Below are positions 31,377-42,791 of a stretch of DNA of 64,000 bases, piece by piece. This stretch comes from Hygrophila difformis (Eukaryota; Streptophyta; Magnoliopsida; Lamiales; Acanthaceae). The first letter of the stretch is position 1, and every line of letters begins with the position of its first letter. The position numbers were made by a program, and so were the translations under genes. The DNA lies in NCBI GenBank assembly GCA_030278955.1, contig JAOANR010000003.1, positions 47,083,175 to 47,147,174 of the forward strand. The letters run 5' to 3'. A model generated the notes under the pieces. It was given only the letters and a program-made list of their open reading frames with translations, was not told where the DNA came from and ran no database searches.

Positions 31377-32290
31377 TTGGCCTATTTGGTTGATGTCATT
31401 AGTCCCTTTCAATCGGCGTTTCTCCCAGGAAGAGGAACAACGGATAATGGGGTTATATTACAGGAGATCATCGCCACCATGGAAAGTCCGAGGGTGTCTT
31501 GTCGGGCGGCAGTGCTTAAGATCTACTTGGCCAAGGCATATGATACGGTTAGGTGGGACTTCCTGGAATCGTGTTTATATGAGCTTGAGCTTCCCCTGGC
31601 TTGTCGTGAAATTATTATGGCTTGTGTAACGTCGGCTAGTTTCTCCATTCTTTAGAATGGCTCACCTATTCGGAATATTAGAGCAGGGCGGGGATTAAGG
31701 CAAGGTGATCCGTTTTCGCCTTATCTCTTTGTCATAGTCATGGAGAAGCTGTCTCACCTAATTCTGGAGGAGATTATGGCGGGGCGCTGGAAGCAGATGG
31801 CTTTAAGGCCGGGGGGCGTGGGTATTTCACACTTGATGTTCTCAGATGACCTCATTTTATGTAGTGAGCTAGAGGAGGGAAGCATAGATTGCATTGCTAA
31901 TGTGCTTCGTCGATTCGGATCTAGATCGGGATTACGGATGAATGCCATGAAGTCCACCGCTGTCTGCTCTCGTTCTACGCTGCCGCGAGAAATTGTGTGG
32001 CTAGAGGAGTACCTAGGCATTGCAGTCGTAGCTGAGTTGGGGCAATATCTAGGCATTGCAGTCGTAGCTGAGTTGGGGCAATATCTGGGGTTTCCGATTA
32101 TACATGGGAGGATGAAGGTTGGGCACTTTGATGGGATAATGAGAAAGCTGGAGCATCACTTGAGCACGTGGTCTAGCTTCTTGCTCAACAAAGCGGGGCG
32201 ATTGACCAAGGCTAGAGTGGTTTTGGCTTCCATTCTGGTTTATGTCATGCAAGTGCATAAGCTGCCTTAATGAGTTTGCAATGGAATTGA
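31377..32290 (+). pseudogene. LINE ORF2, RT catalytic part
   Basis: Continues the RT after the insertion: ISPFQSAFLPGRGTTDN, KIYLAKAYDTVRWDFL (first Asp), GLRQGDPFSPYLF and the catalytic box FSDDLILCS (usually FADD). Single-base nonsense codons at 31653-31655 (TAG, probably Trp) and 32268-32270. A 36-bp tandem duplication (32013-32048 and 32049-32084) repeats LGIAVVAELGQY in frame. One frame is kept throughout this part. Confidence 0.87.
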
Positions 32291-33200
32291 TAAGTTGGTG
32301 AGGCGTTGGATTTGGAAAGGTAGTGATGGCCGCGACCTTCACTTGGTTGGGTGGCCGAAAGTTACTATGCCTAGGAAGAAAGGAGGACTGGGTATCCAAG
32401 CTTCCCATGAGATGAATCCCGCACTGCTTGGTCGACTACTTTGGGACCTCATGGTTAACGAGGACAAGCTATGGGTATGGGTAATTAGGGACAAGTATAA
32501 TATGGCGCCTGGAGAATTCCCTCAATCATCATACCGAGGGACAAAAGTTTGGAAGGCGCTAGTCAAGGTTGGGGAGCAATTTCGGAAGGGGTATGGTGTT
32601 CGAATAGGGAATGGAGAGAGCTCCTTATGGTACTCCTTGTGGCACCAAGGTGGATGTTTGGTGGATTTAGTCCCGTTCGTCCACTATAATGATGTAGAGC
32701 TTCGGATTAAAGATGTGATCGGTGAAGCGAGGTGGGATTTGGACAAGCTTTACTCCTGGCTGCCTGGTAACGTAAAAATGGAGATCACAAATTCGGCCGT
32801 TCCTCATCTTTCAGCGGCGGCTCCTGATATTATGCATTGGAGAGGCGAACGGAATGGTATGTATATGGTGAGAGATGGATACAGGTGGGTGATGGGATCG
32901 ACTGAGGATCAAGGGTGTTGGAGTTGGATGTGGCAATCATGGATTCCGGAGTAGATAGGTTTTTTGTTTTGGCTTATCGGGCACGGGGCCCTGCCATCCA
33001 ATGCCACACGGTTTCATAGGGGTTTGTCTGCATCTCCCTTATGCACTATCTGTGGCAGCCACATTGAAAATTGGAGCCATATATTCTTTCTATGTCCGTG
33101 GGCTTCCCATCTTTGGAGTGCAAAGGGGATGAGCGTCGCCGGGCTGGTGAACGAGGTTGCCGAGGGGGATGAGAGACATTGGTCTGAATGGGCGAACTAA
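32291..33200 (+). pseudogene. LINE ORF2, thumb and zf-RVT region
   Basis: Same frame as the RT. The RT C-terminus (VGWPKVTMPRKKGGLGI, RDKYN, WHQGGCLVDL) is followed by the zinc-binding region typical of plant L1 (LPSNATRFHRGL...CTICGSHIENWSHIFFLCPWA, C-X2-C-X7-H-X4-C). TAG at 32952-32954 interrupts it. Confidence 0.83.
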
Positions 33201-33882
33201 AGCTTGGGGTGGTGAATTTATTGCCATGATTTGGATTATATGGTGCGAGAGGAATAGACGGGTTTTCACTGGCGAGGTCAGTAGGTGGACAATATTGTTG
33301 GACAAAGCGATCTGCTTGGAGAGAGCCTTAAGTCGTGCGCGCTGTAACATCACGCCGGAAAGGAAGAGCAGGGAGGTGAAATGGATTGAGGAGGGGGTTA
33401 GTGGAGTTGTCCTACATACGGATGGATGTGTCCTGGGGACCTCCGGACGATCGGAATTTGGGGCCGCATTGCGCATGCATGACGGTCGCTAGATTGGAGG
33501 GTGTGGAGGACAAATGGGGAAGAGAGATGTGTTGGAGGTTGAGATCATGGCGCTATGAGATGGGCTGGAAATGGCGAAGGATATGGGCCTGAGGCTGTGC
33601 TATTGCTATGTTGATTCGACAGATGTTGTTCGGTTGGTGACCAAGGAAGGGCAGAGGCGGCATGTGTTTTGGCCGGTGATCAAGGATGTGCGAGATGTGC
33701 TTCAGAGTTGGCCGGATTGTAAGATCAAGCATGTATTCCGGGAAGGGAATCAAGTGGCGGATGGTTGTGCTCGTAAAGCTGCTGATTCAGAAGAATTCTA
33801 CACTACGTGGGCTTTTCCTCCGGATGGAGTCCTGAACTTGGTGGAAAAAGATGCAGTAGGGGAGGTGTTCGTAAGGGCTTGA
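33190..33882 (+). pseudogene. LINE ORF2, C-terminal RNase H
   Basis: Frame changes near 33190. The RNase H shows LHTDGCVLG (Asp), VEIMAL (Glu), CYVDSTDVVRLV (Asp) and KHVFREGNQVADGCARKAA. The domain end and tail FYTTWAFPPDGV are standard for plant L1. Stops lie near 33490 and 33556. The 3' untranslated region runs to the poly-A at about 34014. Confidence 0.85.
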
Positions 33883-34040
33883 AGGTTGCTTGGCTTGGTG
33901 TGGCGGGTTTTGTTAGTCTAGTATAGTTTGTTTTGTTTCCGTTATGCTTCGGGTGATTTTTTTCATTTTTTAATTTTTTCTCTTTCTTTCGCTCGCCTTT
34001 TCAGGCTGTGTCACAAAAAAAAATGAAATTTCTTGAAAAC

Positions 34041-34336
34041 AATTTATCAATAATTATATAATGATTTTCATTGCAGCAAAGGCAAAATAAAAATCGAAGG
34101 AAAATGGTATAGATGGCACAAAATGATACTATGTTTGAAGTCTCATGTTTATCCTACCATCAAATCAAACATTTGATGAAACCACTCACAAGAATTAATG
34201 TTTCCTATAGTATAGATATACTTTATGAAACAATTACAAAAACCAATATAATGCAAAGCAGCGGAGATATGGCCGCATTTGCATAACTTTAAATTGTATA
34301 ATAATAAATATAGGAATAAATTGGATCAAGAAGAAA
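34041..34336 (-). other. Host EF-hand gene 3' flank
   Basis: Between the LINE and the old stop codon of the EF-hand gene. AT-rich, consistent with a 3' UTR. No other feature. Confidence 0.5.
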
Positions 34337-34359
34337 TTAAAGGATGTTTGTTTTGGAAG
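34337..34359 (-). pseudogene. Severed last codons of the EF-hand gene
   Basis: Minus strand 34354-34337 reads five codons then TAA: the original C-terminus that followed ...LEAS before element T inserted. 34355-34359 (GGAAG) is the left target duplication. Now separated from the rest of the gene by 12.6 kb. Confidence 0.85.
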
Positions 34360-35019
34360 TGTTGGGGCCATACGGGATAATGGGCCGCGAAAGAGCTAGT
34401 GGGCCATAAGACATGGGCCGGAAGAAAGAGGAAGTCCAAAAAGAAGATGGGCTCAAGATTGGTAAGGCCGAAAGCACATAGTAAACCGAAGGAAGGAAAT
34501 CGAAGTTGATAAAGATTTCGGCCGAAATGGGAAGAAATAGCCGAAACCAAAACAACCGAATTGAAGAGAGAAAGAGTTCGGCTCAGAGGAGTTAGTCGGA
34601 GAGCGGTTATTCCAGCTCCGGCTATAAATAGGGGTCGACGCATTCAAAATCAGAGAGATCAATCCACCCCCCAAATTACTTTTATCAATTTTAATTCCTT
34701 GTTATCTTTACTGCTTTCTTTACAGCTTTCCTTTACAGCTTTCCTTAGAATCTAGCCTAGTTTGTAGCGGTTACCATTTCCAAATCCACCGTTGCTCCTT
34801 AGCAGCTGGTAGTTTGGTTCTCTGTTTTTGGTGAATTCCGCCGTTGTTTCTTAACAACAGGCAGATTCTCCGTTGTATCGTGTTATTGTTGATCAATTCA
34901 AGGAAGATTCATTCAATTGTGGGCGCATTATTGTTAATCCGAACCCGTAATCGGTTTGATCCTTTTCCGATAGCCTCCCTTGAGGAGAAAAAGGTCCTTG
35001 GCTACACCCGAGCCAAACA
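34360..35019 (+). repeat. Element T 5' LTR
   Basis: 660 bp. TATA box CTATAAATAG at about 34621. It ends ACCCGAGCCAAACA directly before the primer site. Confidence 0.92.
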
Positions 35020-35020
35020 G

Positions 35021-35038
35021 TGGCACGCCCAGTGGGAC
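35021..35038 (+). promoter_or_regulatory. Element T primer binding site (not tRNA-Met)
   Basis: TGGCACGCCCAGTGGGAC follows the LTR by one base. This type is seen in Tat-like elements. I cannot name the tRNA with certainty from sequence alone. Confidence 0.7.
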
Positions 35039-35043
35039 GAAAA

Positions 35044-38000
35044 ATGGCGTTTGAACAAGCAACTCCAGCAGCAAACACGGCGGCGAGGACTGATTTGCCG
35101 CCGATTCAGGAAGAGCGCGCACCAGAAGCCGGAGAATTCCCCCCAGGGTTCCCCGGACCATCACATTTCCATAATCAGGAGTTTTCAAATGATGATTTAA
35201 CCCCGCGATTCCGAGATCAGGTTCAATTTATGGTGGAGGCGGCGGTTACCAACTCGGTTCGCCAAATCGAAGGAAATATCCTGGCAGCAATGCCAGCCAT
35301 GTTTAGAGCCGAAATTGCGAGGAGTATGTATCCAATGGGAGCGCAGCAAGCTCCAGTGGCGCAAAATCCACCGCAAAATCCTCACAATTTTCAGCAGCAG
35401 GCCTTTAGGCCGCCAGGAGGGCATGGAGCTCGGCCTTTTGTTCCTCCACAGCAGAGGTACGATCAGCAACAGAATCAACCGCCTCAACCAGTAGCTCAAC
35501 CGCCTGCTCCAGTGGTTCAACAACAATACGCACCACTTCAGCAGAATCCACCACAACTGGTTGACAGAGAGCTGATTGCCGAGATTATTCGCACACAGTT
35601 TGGGAATCTCATCGGCCAGGAGAATAGGCCGATGTATCGGAAACCTTATCCAGATTACATCGAGGAGCAGTATCCACTGCCCAGAGGGGTGAAGGTTCCA
35701 GATTTTAACACTTTTTCTGGAGAAGTCGGCCGCTCTACCATCGAGCATATCGGCCGATTTACAGCTCAATGTACCAGAATCGCGCAAAATGATTTTCACA
35801 AGCTGATATTGTTCAGTTTGTCATTAACTGGCCCAGCATTCGAGTGGTACATTAACTTGCCAGCGGGATCGGTCAATACTTGGGCCGAAATGGAGCGGTT
35901 ATTCCATGACCGATTCTATAATACTAGTCCGGAAGTCTCGGTAGTTGATCTGACGTCAACCAAACAGAAGGCGTCTGAATCGGTTACTGAATTCATTGAG
36001 AGATTTTATGCAGTGAAGGCTCAGGTGAAGACAATGCTGCCTGAGCATGAATATATTCAAATCTTAAAGCAGAATTTGAAGTTTGCCATCAAGGACAGAT
36101 TGATGGTAACAAGACCGAGGACGGTAGCCGAATTAACGGCTGAAGCGATAAGGATGGAGACATATTTGGCGGAACAGGCGGCTTTCAAATCAAGCCGAAG
36201 TCAAAGCGGAAGGTCACAACCTATCCAGTCAGCTGCCTCATTTGCTGAATCTCTGGATAGATGTGAAATTCAGGAAGAGTACAATGCGGAAGATGTTCCT
36301 GCATTAGCCGAGGTCGCAAGGGCAGAGTTAATCATAAAAAAGCCTATGACTTGTCCAGCACTTCGGCCAGCCAGAGGCAAGGAGAAAGAAGGAGGAGATG
36401 AGTCTCAAAAGTTTTACTCTTTCGACTTGTCACAGATGGACGAAATATTTGATTATTGCCAGAAGAACGGATTGCTAGAGTTTAAAGGAAACCATCCGCA
36501 GCCTACCAAGGATCAGTTGGAAGCCGGATGGTGCAGGTTCCACGGATCAGCCACTCATTCCACGGCCATTTGTGGGCATTTTAGGAAGCTGATTCAGAAG
36601 CATGTCGATGATGGGAAGCTGAAGTTCCCAGAAAGGCTTATGGCAGTCGATAAGAATCCGTTCCCAGCTGCCAACATGGTGATGGTGCAGCCCAACCAGA
36701 ATAAATCGGTGCATGACCGATTGGGGGATCAAACATCATCTAGCAAGAGTTCTGTGCACGATCGGCTTGGGGATCAGCCATCGGCTCAGAAGTCAGGAGT
36801 ATGGAAAAGGCTAGGATCTCCGAAGGGAAAGGAGAAAGTTACCGATGTTTTTGACCGATTGGGGAATTATGAGGTGAAAGAGTGGATCAAGCAATCGGAG
36901 AGACATCAGGAGATCGAGGCCGGAGATAAGAGTGAGAGACCAACGTTGAAAATTATAACCAACGGATGGGACTCAGAGATGAAGTTAACAGCCGATAAAC
37001 AGAATGGAAAGACTGTGATACAGATCACAGTACCGGAAGAAGCTGTTAGCCCCGAAATGAAAAAGCTTAGAAGGCCACCAGCAAATACTCAGGTAGGCCG
37101 ATGGGTCCGAAACTCTCCAGAAAGAAGGCGTTTTGATCAACGCCGACATGACCATTCAGCTTGGAGGGCAGAGGAGAGGAAAGTCCCAAAAGGAAAGGGA
37201 TCATATCGTACTTTCAAACGAAGAATGCAACGGCTTAAAGCAGCTGCTGCTTCTGAGCAAGAGGAGTATGATATGATGCATATGGAAGAGGACTTCCCTG
37301 ATGATTGTTCGTTCTCGGGAGGACGAATACTCAATAGGGTATTTTCGGCTCGTTTGAGGTCCGAATCAAAAGAAGAGAGGAAGCCGAAAGAAGGACAGGA
37401 TCGGCTAAAGAACAAGACTGAATTTCGGCCAAAAGTAATACAGCCGAAAGTTGAAAGTGAACAGCCGAAATCGAAAGAGGAATGGAAGCCTAGACCAGTC
37501 CGAACCAGGGAGTGGAAGCCGAAGACAACTATCATTCCGAATAGTGATACACCCCCTGTTGGGCAGTTTAAATTCGACTTCGGGTCTAGCGCGAATATGG
37601 TGACGGTAACCACCGAGGAGAAAGAGGAGTACTGGTCGGACTCCGAACCAGCTGTGGTTTTCTGTCAAAAGGATGGAGAATACTATGGTGATGAAGAACC
37701 CATAGTGGATTTTTGTTTCGATAAACTTGAGGTATTTCGGCCGGAAGCCGAAATAGAGAAATCTTTTGAGGAAGGATATAAGGCATTCGTTCCGGAAGCT
37801 CAACCAGGTACGATTTTGCCTCCAACTGCGCAAATGTCCCAGCATGTGAGGCCTTTATACGTTAAAGGTTGGGTCAATGGGAGACCACTCAGGAGAATGT
37901 TTATCGACGGTGGAGCCACAGTTAATATCATGCCACTATCCACGCTAACGAAGATAGGCCGCTCGAAGGAAGATTTACTCCCTACGAGAATGAAGGTAAT

Positions 38001-38412
38001 GAGTTTTGTGGGGGCTCAAACCGCGGCCGAAGGATGTATACTGGTGGATGTAACGGTCGGAACAATATCAATTCCGACCATGTTCTTTGTGGTGGATGCA
38101 GAAGTTCCGTATGCGGCCCTATTAGGCCGATGCTGGATTCATACAACCCGATGTTTGCCATCGACGCTTCACCAGAAAGTATGGTTCTGGAAGAAAGATG
38201 GCACAGTAGAAGAAGTGGATGGAGATCAACCTCCATTTCCAGTCAGCTCAGCCGGACGAATTGATGCGGTGTTATATGAAGAACCGATTCAACCATTCCT
38301 AGCAGTGGTAGGGGACCGGTACCCGCAGGTGATCGAGTGTGATTGGACAGATTTGGGGTTTGAAATCAGATACCAGGCCGATGAACGGCCAGTCGAAGAA
38401 GAAAGTAAATGA
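35044..38412 (+). CDS. gag-pro: Element T gag-protease (about 1122 aa, intact)
   Basis: ATG at 35044; the upstream in-frame stretch is only the primer site. The N-terminal 200 residues are Pro/Gln-rich. The retrotransposon gag core follows at about residues 225-380 (FNTFSGEV, FEWYINLPAGSVNTWAEM, FHDRFYN, VTEFIERF). A long charged linker then carries repeated VHDRLGDQ units near residue 560-590. The aspartic protease near residue 950 shows FIDGGATVNIMPLSTL (D-G-G rather than D-S/T-G) and PYAALLGRCWI. No zinc knuckle is obvious. It ends TGA at 38410-38412, overlapping the pol ATG as ATGA. Confidence 0.92.
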   Translation: MAFEQATPAANTAARTDLPPIQEERAPEAGEFPPGFPGPSHFHNQEFSNDDLTPRFRDQVQFMVEAAVTNSVRQIEGNILAAMPAMFRAEIARSMYPMGAQQAPVAQNPPQNPHNFQQQAFRPPGGHGARPFVPPQQRYDQQQNQPPQPVAQPPAPVVQQQYAPLQQNPPQLVDRELIAEIIRTQFGNLIGQENRPMYRKPYPDYIEEQYPLPRGVKVPDFNTFSGEVGRSTIEHIGRFTAQCTRIAQNDFHKLILFSLSLTGPAFEWYINLPAGSVNTWAEMERLFHDRFYNTSPEVSVVDLTSTKQKASESVTEFIERFYAVKAQVKTMLPEHEYIQILKQNLKFAIKDRLMVTRPRTVAELTAEAIRMETYLAEQAAFKSSRSQSGRSQPIQSAASFAESLDRCEIQEEYNAEDVPALAEVARAELIIKKPMTCPALRPARGKEKEGGDESQKFYSFDLSQMDEIFDYCQKNGLLEFKGNHPQPTKDQLEAGWCRFHGSATHSTAICGHFRKLIQKHVDDGKLKFPERLMAVDKNPFPAANMVMVQPNQNKSVHDRLGDQTSSSKSSVHDRLGDQPSAQKSGVWKRLGSPKGKEKVTDVFDRLGNYEVKEWIKQSERHQEIEAGDKSERPTLKIITNGWDSEMKLTADKQNGKTVIQITVPEEAVSPEMKKLRRPPANTQVGRWVRNSPERRRFDQRRHDHSAWRAEERKVPKGKGSYRTFKRRMQRLKAAAASEQEEYDMMHMEEDFPDDCSFSGGRILNRVFSARLRSESKEERKPKEGQDRLKNKTEFRPKVIQPKVESEQPKSKEEWKPRPVRTREWKPKTTIIPNSDTPPVGQFKFDFGSSANMVTVTTEEKEEYWSDSEPAVVFCQKDGEYYGDEEPIVDFCFDKLEVFRPEAEIEKSFEEGYKAFVPEAQPGTILPPTAQMSQHVRPLYVKGWVNGRPLRRMFIDGGATVNIMPLSTLTKIGRSKEDLLPTRMKVMSFVGAQTAAEGCILVDVTVGTISIPTMFFVVDAEVPYAALLGRCWIHTTRCLPSTLHQKVWFWKKDGTVEEVDGDQPPFPVSSAGRIDAVLYEEPIQPFLAVVGDRYPQVIECDWTDLGFEIRYQADERPVEEESK

Positions 38413-41400
38413 TGGAGTCACAACCGAATCAAGCGACCGAGTTCGAATCGGCCGAACTCGGAGTTTCAGACGACAAAGCTGGATGGAGCGATTTAATAGA
38501 CGCAATTCCAAAGCGAACGCCGGATTTCAAAGCTCAAGACCCCTTGAAAATGGTCAATGTTGGTACAGACGAACACCCGAGGGAGATCCCGTTGAGTGCG
38601 ATCTTGACCAGCAGATGACAAGCCGATTCAAGGAGGTTCTAGTCGAATTCAAGGATTGTTTCGCATGGGACTATACAGAGATGCCAGGATTGGAGCGGTC
38701 GATTGTAGAGCACAGACTGCCTATTAAAGAAGGATTCAGGCCGCATAAACAGCCGGCCAGGAGGGCAGCGCCCGAAATAGTCCCAAAAATAAAAGAAGAA
38801 ATAGAGAAATTGTTAGCGGCCGGGTTTGTTAGGCCAGCTAAATATGTAGAATGGCTATCAAATATTGTTCCTGTAATAAAGAAGAATGGAAAATTGAGAG
38901 TTTGCATTGATTTCAGGAATCTTAATATAGCCACTCCAAAAGATGAGTATATGATGCCTATTGTTGACCTGTTGATTGATTCGGCCGCAAAACAGGGGAT
39001 GCTATCTTTCATGGATGGATATTCTGGATACAACCAAATTTTTATGACCGAAGAAGACATTCACAAGACTGCATTTCGGTGCCCTGGCGCCATAGGGATA
39101 TATGAATGGGTGGTGATGCCATTCGGGCTGAAGAATGCAGGAGCTACATACCAGAGAGCCATGAACTATGTTTTCCATGACCTCATAGGGGATTGTGTTG
39201 AAGTCTATATTGATGACGTCATGGTCCGATCCAAAGATATTGAAAGCCACTTGAACGATTTGCGGAAGGTATTCGCGAGGATGAGGCTACATGGAGTCAA
39301 GATGAATCCAGCTAAGTGTGCTTTCGGAGTACAGGCAGGAAATTTTCTCGGGTTCCTGGTACATAACAAAGGAATAGAAGTTGATGCGAACAAAACCAGG
39401 GCCATCCAAGAAGCCAAACCTCCACATGATAAGAAGAGTCTACAAAAGTTTCTTGGAAAAATCGGTTTTCTGAGACGATTCTTAGCAAATGCGGCTGGAA
39501 AGTCGAAGCCACTAACCGATTTATTGAGGTTAAAGAAGGAAGAGGAGTTCAAATGGGGAATCGACCAGCAAAAGGCCTTCGAACAATTAAAGCAGGATTT
39601 GATGAGTCCACCAGTGTTGGTTCCTCCAATTTTAGGACGGCCATTGAAGTTGTATATAGCAGCGGCCGAAGAATCTATTGGAGCATTACTGGCGCAGGAA
39701 GACGATGAAGGAAGGGATCGGGCGATTTATTATCTTAGCCGAATCCTAAGGGACGCCGAAGTAAGGTACTCGCCGATTCATAAATTATGTTTAAGCCTTT
39801 ATCATGCATGCCAGAAATTAGAATATTATATTCAACCAAGGCAAGTGATAGTGGTAGCTTCGGTTGACATAGTTAAGATTATGATGAATGATCCGGTCAG
39901 TAGCCGAAGAATGGCCAAGTGGGCCATGAAGTTAAATGCATACGATTTGAGATATCAACCTTTAAGGGCTATGAAAGGACAGATTGTAGCCGATTTTCTG
40001 GCTGATCATGTGATGCACCCGATAACCGATGACGTCGATCATCAGGATCGGCCAAAAGAAGGTGGTGAGATAGGAATTGTATACTTGCAACCATGGGTAA
40101 TGACATTTGATGGTTCTAAAGCCGCTTCAGGAATTGGAGCAGGGTTTACCCTACAAACACCGGAGGGCAAGATATACAAATATTTCGTGCAACTACCAGA
40201 ATCATATACGAACAACCAAGCCGAATATAAAGCATTAATTTCGGGATTACAGCGGTTGATAGAAGAAGGAGTCAGAGCAATCATTGTCAAAGGAGACTCG
40301 CAAGTAGTTGTCCAGCAACTGTTAGGCGATTTTTCGGTTAAGAGTTCGCAATTGATTAGATTGTATGAAGAAGCGGTTACTTTGTTAGAGGAATTTGATG
40401 AGGTGTACATTGAATACATCCCGAGAGAAAAGAACGAAGAAGCCAATGAATTGGCTCAACATGCGGCTAAATATCGGTTGATGCCGATAGCGGGAAATGT
40501 AGAAGTGCGTTTGGCCGAAACAGAGAAGGCCGAATGGATAAAAAAGATAGCACAGATATTAGAAGATCCTTCGGAAGCTATTCCAGCCGAAAAACGGAAA
40601 GCGATGGACTACGTCATAATAGGAGGATTATTATTCAAGCGTGCTATTGATGGAATATTGCTCAGATGCGTCGGAGAAGAAGACGCTAGAAGGGTAATGG
40701 GAGAGGTTCATGAAGGAATATGTGGTGCACATCGGGCAGGAAAGTCGATGAAGTGGAGCATTATTCGGCTGGGATATTATTGGCCGAATATGGGTCCTGA
40801 TTGTGAAAAATATGCAAGAGGATGCACCGAATCTCAAAAGCATGGGCCGATTCAGAAATTACCGGCCGAAGAATTACATATAATGATCAAACCATGGCCA
40901 TTCAGAGGATGGGCCATGGACATCATAGGAAAAATTCATCCCTCGTCGTCGAAAAGACATGAGTTCGTGCTAGTGGCAACAGATTACTTCACAAAATGGG
41001 CCGAAGCTCAGGCGTATGTCAGCATTTCACAAGAGGAGGTGATTGAGTTCATTAAGAGACAGTTGATCTATAGATTCGGGATCCCACAGACGATTTTAAC
41101 AGATAGAGGAACGGTATTTGTGGGAGAAAAAGTCAAGGCCTTTGCGGACGAGTACGGGATAAAAATTGTACATTCGTCACCATATTACCCGCAAGGAAAT
41201 GGACAAGCAGAGGCCACGAACAAACAACTAATAGGAATCATAAAGAAAATGATTGAAGATCAACCAAGAAAATGGCACGAAAAGTTATCTGAAGCACTGT
41301 GGGCTTATCGAAACGCCAAAACCTCAGCTACTGGGTTCACACCATTTCGGCTGACTTATGGAATGGATGCAGTATTGCCAGCCGAAATAACAGTGCCGAC

Positions 41401-41782
41401 TTTGAGAACAAGCCAGGCGGATTCAATGTCAGCCGAACAGTATGATTGTGCAATGAAAGATGAGTTATTGGAGATAAATGCCAATCGGGTGCAGGCCTTT
41501 GAGAATTTGCAGAAAAATAAAGATATTGTGGCCGATTGGTACAATAAGCGAATTCGTCTTAAGCGATTTGAAGTTGGAGACTTAGTTTGGAAAGTTATAT
41601 GGCCGCCTAAGCAGAAGGATGGCCGATTAGGTAAGTGGAGTCCCAATTGGGAGGGACCATTTATTGTTCATACAAGATTACCAAATGGAGCGTACGTTTT
41701 AGTGGACGAAAATGGTGAGCAGATGTCAAATCCAGTTAATGCAAGATACATGAAGAAATATTATCCATCAGTATGGGATTGA
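38409..41782 (+). pseudogene. pol: Element T pol (RT, RNase H, second RNase H, integrase); one frameshift
   Basis: Starts at ATG 38409, overlapping the gag-pro stop by four bases. A frame change at about 38605-38618 separates the first ~65 codons from the rest. RT: KLRVCIDFRNLN, FMDGYSGYNQI, PFGLKNAGATYQR, EVYIDDVMV. The first RNase H is degenerate: LYIAAAEESIGALL lacks the catalytic Asp. The second RNase H is complete: MTFDGSKAASGIG, NQAEYKALISGL, KGDSQVV, EKNEEANELAQHA. Integrase: HEGICGAHRAGKS, then CTES in place of C-X2-C, then D (AMDIIG), D (LTDRGTVF), E (GNGQAEATN). It ends at TGA 41780-41782. Dual RNase H is diagnostic for Tat. Confidence 0.9.
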
Positions 41783-42791
41783 ACATTGAGCGATGCGAAA
41801 AAGTAAAGATTTTATTGCATGAACGAATAAGTACAAAGAAGGTGCTACTTCGGCCGAAAGCGGCGTCGATAGCCCGAAATTACAATATACAGGGGAAACG
41901 TCCTGGCCTAAAACGGCTAGAAAGAGGCAGAGGCAAGTGGGATCTGAAGTGGTAGATGGCCAACATTCATTCCCAAGCCCAGATTCTTCTAGCCGGCGGG
42001 AGAAGAGATGGCTGTGCCAAGAAAGCCAACTCCCAGACCAGGAAGAAGAAAATTTTAATCTGCTCCAGCAAGGATACCCCCTTCTTAGCATTGAAGATAG
42101 GGACGAAATTCGAGGGGTATGGCCTTCGGAGCTTAGAAAATAATTCGGTCCCATAGAAAGGCGCGATTATTATTCGACCGCCCAAGACTTTGGGACCGAT
42201 ATTAGTAAGATTACGACGGGTCACAACAACAAGAGGGGATAGGGCAGAGCCCGAGTATGACCGTCGGAATACATATTGAGAAAAGTGTGAGAAGATCCCA
42301 ATGTATATGAAGATAATGGTGAAAAGATTAGTTGAACTCGCGTTGCATATAAAAGGGGCTTTCGGCTTATAAGTAAAGGACCAACCGAAGAGCCAACGGG
42401 CCAAGGGGGCCAGGGAGGAGAAGGAATTAAAAGCATCGAGATGTTCATGACTGGTGTTTGCTAGATTATGGAACAAGAAGTGAAGAGGAGTTGATATTTA
42501 TAGAGAAGAATGGAGAGATGTCAGTTACAACAAAAAAAGGAAACGTAAAGAGAAAAAGCATTGATTACGGAAGAAACGTTTCAAGAATCCCAATAAAGCT
42601 GCAGAAGATAATATGGTATCAGAAAATATCCTTGGGAACAGGGAAGAAACAGGCGAAATAAGTCCGCAAAAAGACAAACATTTTATAATGGGCCGATTAA
42701 GTATACAGAGCGAATCGGCCGAAATGAAAGCCAAGAGTACAGTAAGGGGGAATATTATTACATCCAAAAAAGAAAATAACAACAACAAAGT
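41783..42791. other. Element T spacer between pol and antisense gene
   Basis: About 1 kb without a convincing gene. Short frames on either strand have no recognisable motifs. It should hold the facing 3' ends of the sense pol transcript and the antisense transcript. The recurrent GCCGAA/CGGCCGA motif continues here. Confidence 0.55.

Larger units (their letters stand above)
27405..34022 (+). mobile_element. L1-type LINE with C-terminal RNase H (interrupted)
   Basis: Non-LTR element with two ORFs, a short poly-A tail (34014-34023) and an imperfect 18-bp target duplication (15 of 18 match) at 27387-27404 and 34023-34040 (ATGAAATTTTATGAAAAG and ATGAAATTTCTTGAAAAC). Its RT is broken by a U6 copy and a Cassandra element (30549-31376). 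The RNase H at the ORF2 C-terminus marks the plant L1 lineage that acquired such a domain. Many stops and frameshifts make it inactive. Confidence 0.88.

Noticed and set aside
35197..35799. 200-aa minus-strand frame in T
   Set aside because: Antisense shadow of gag-pro; low-complexity Leu/Trp/Arg translation with no domain.
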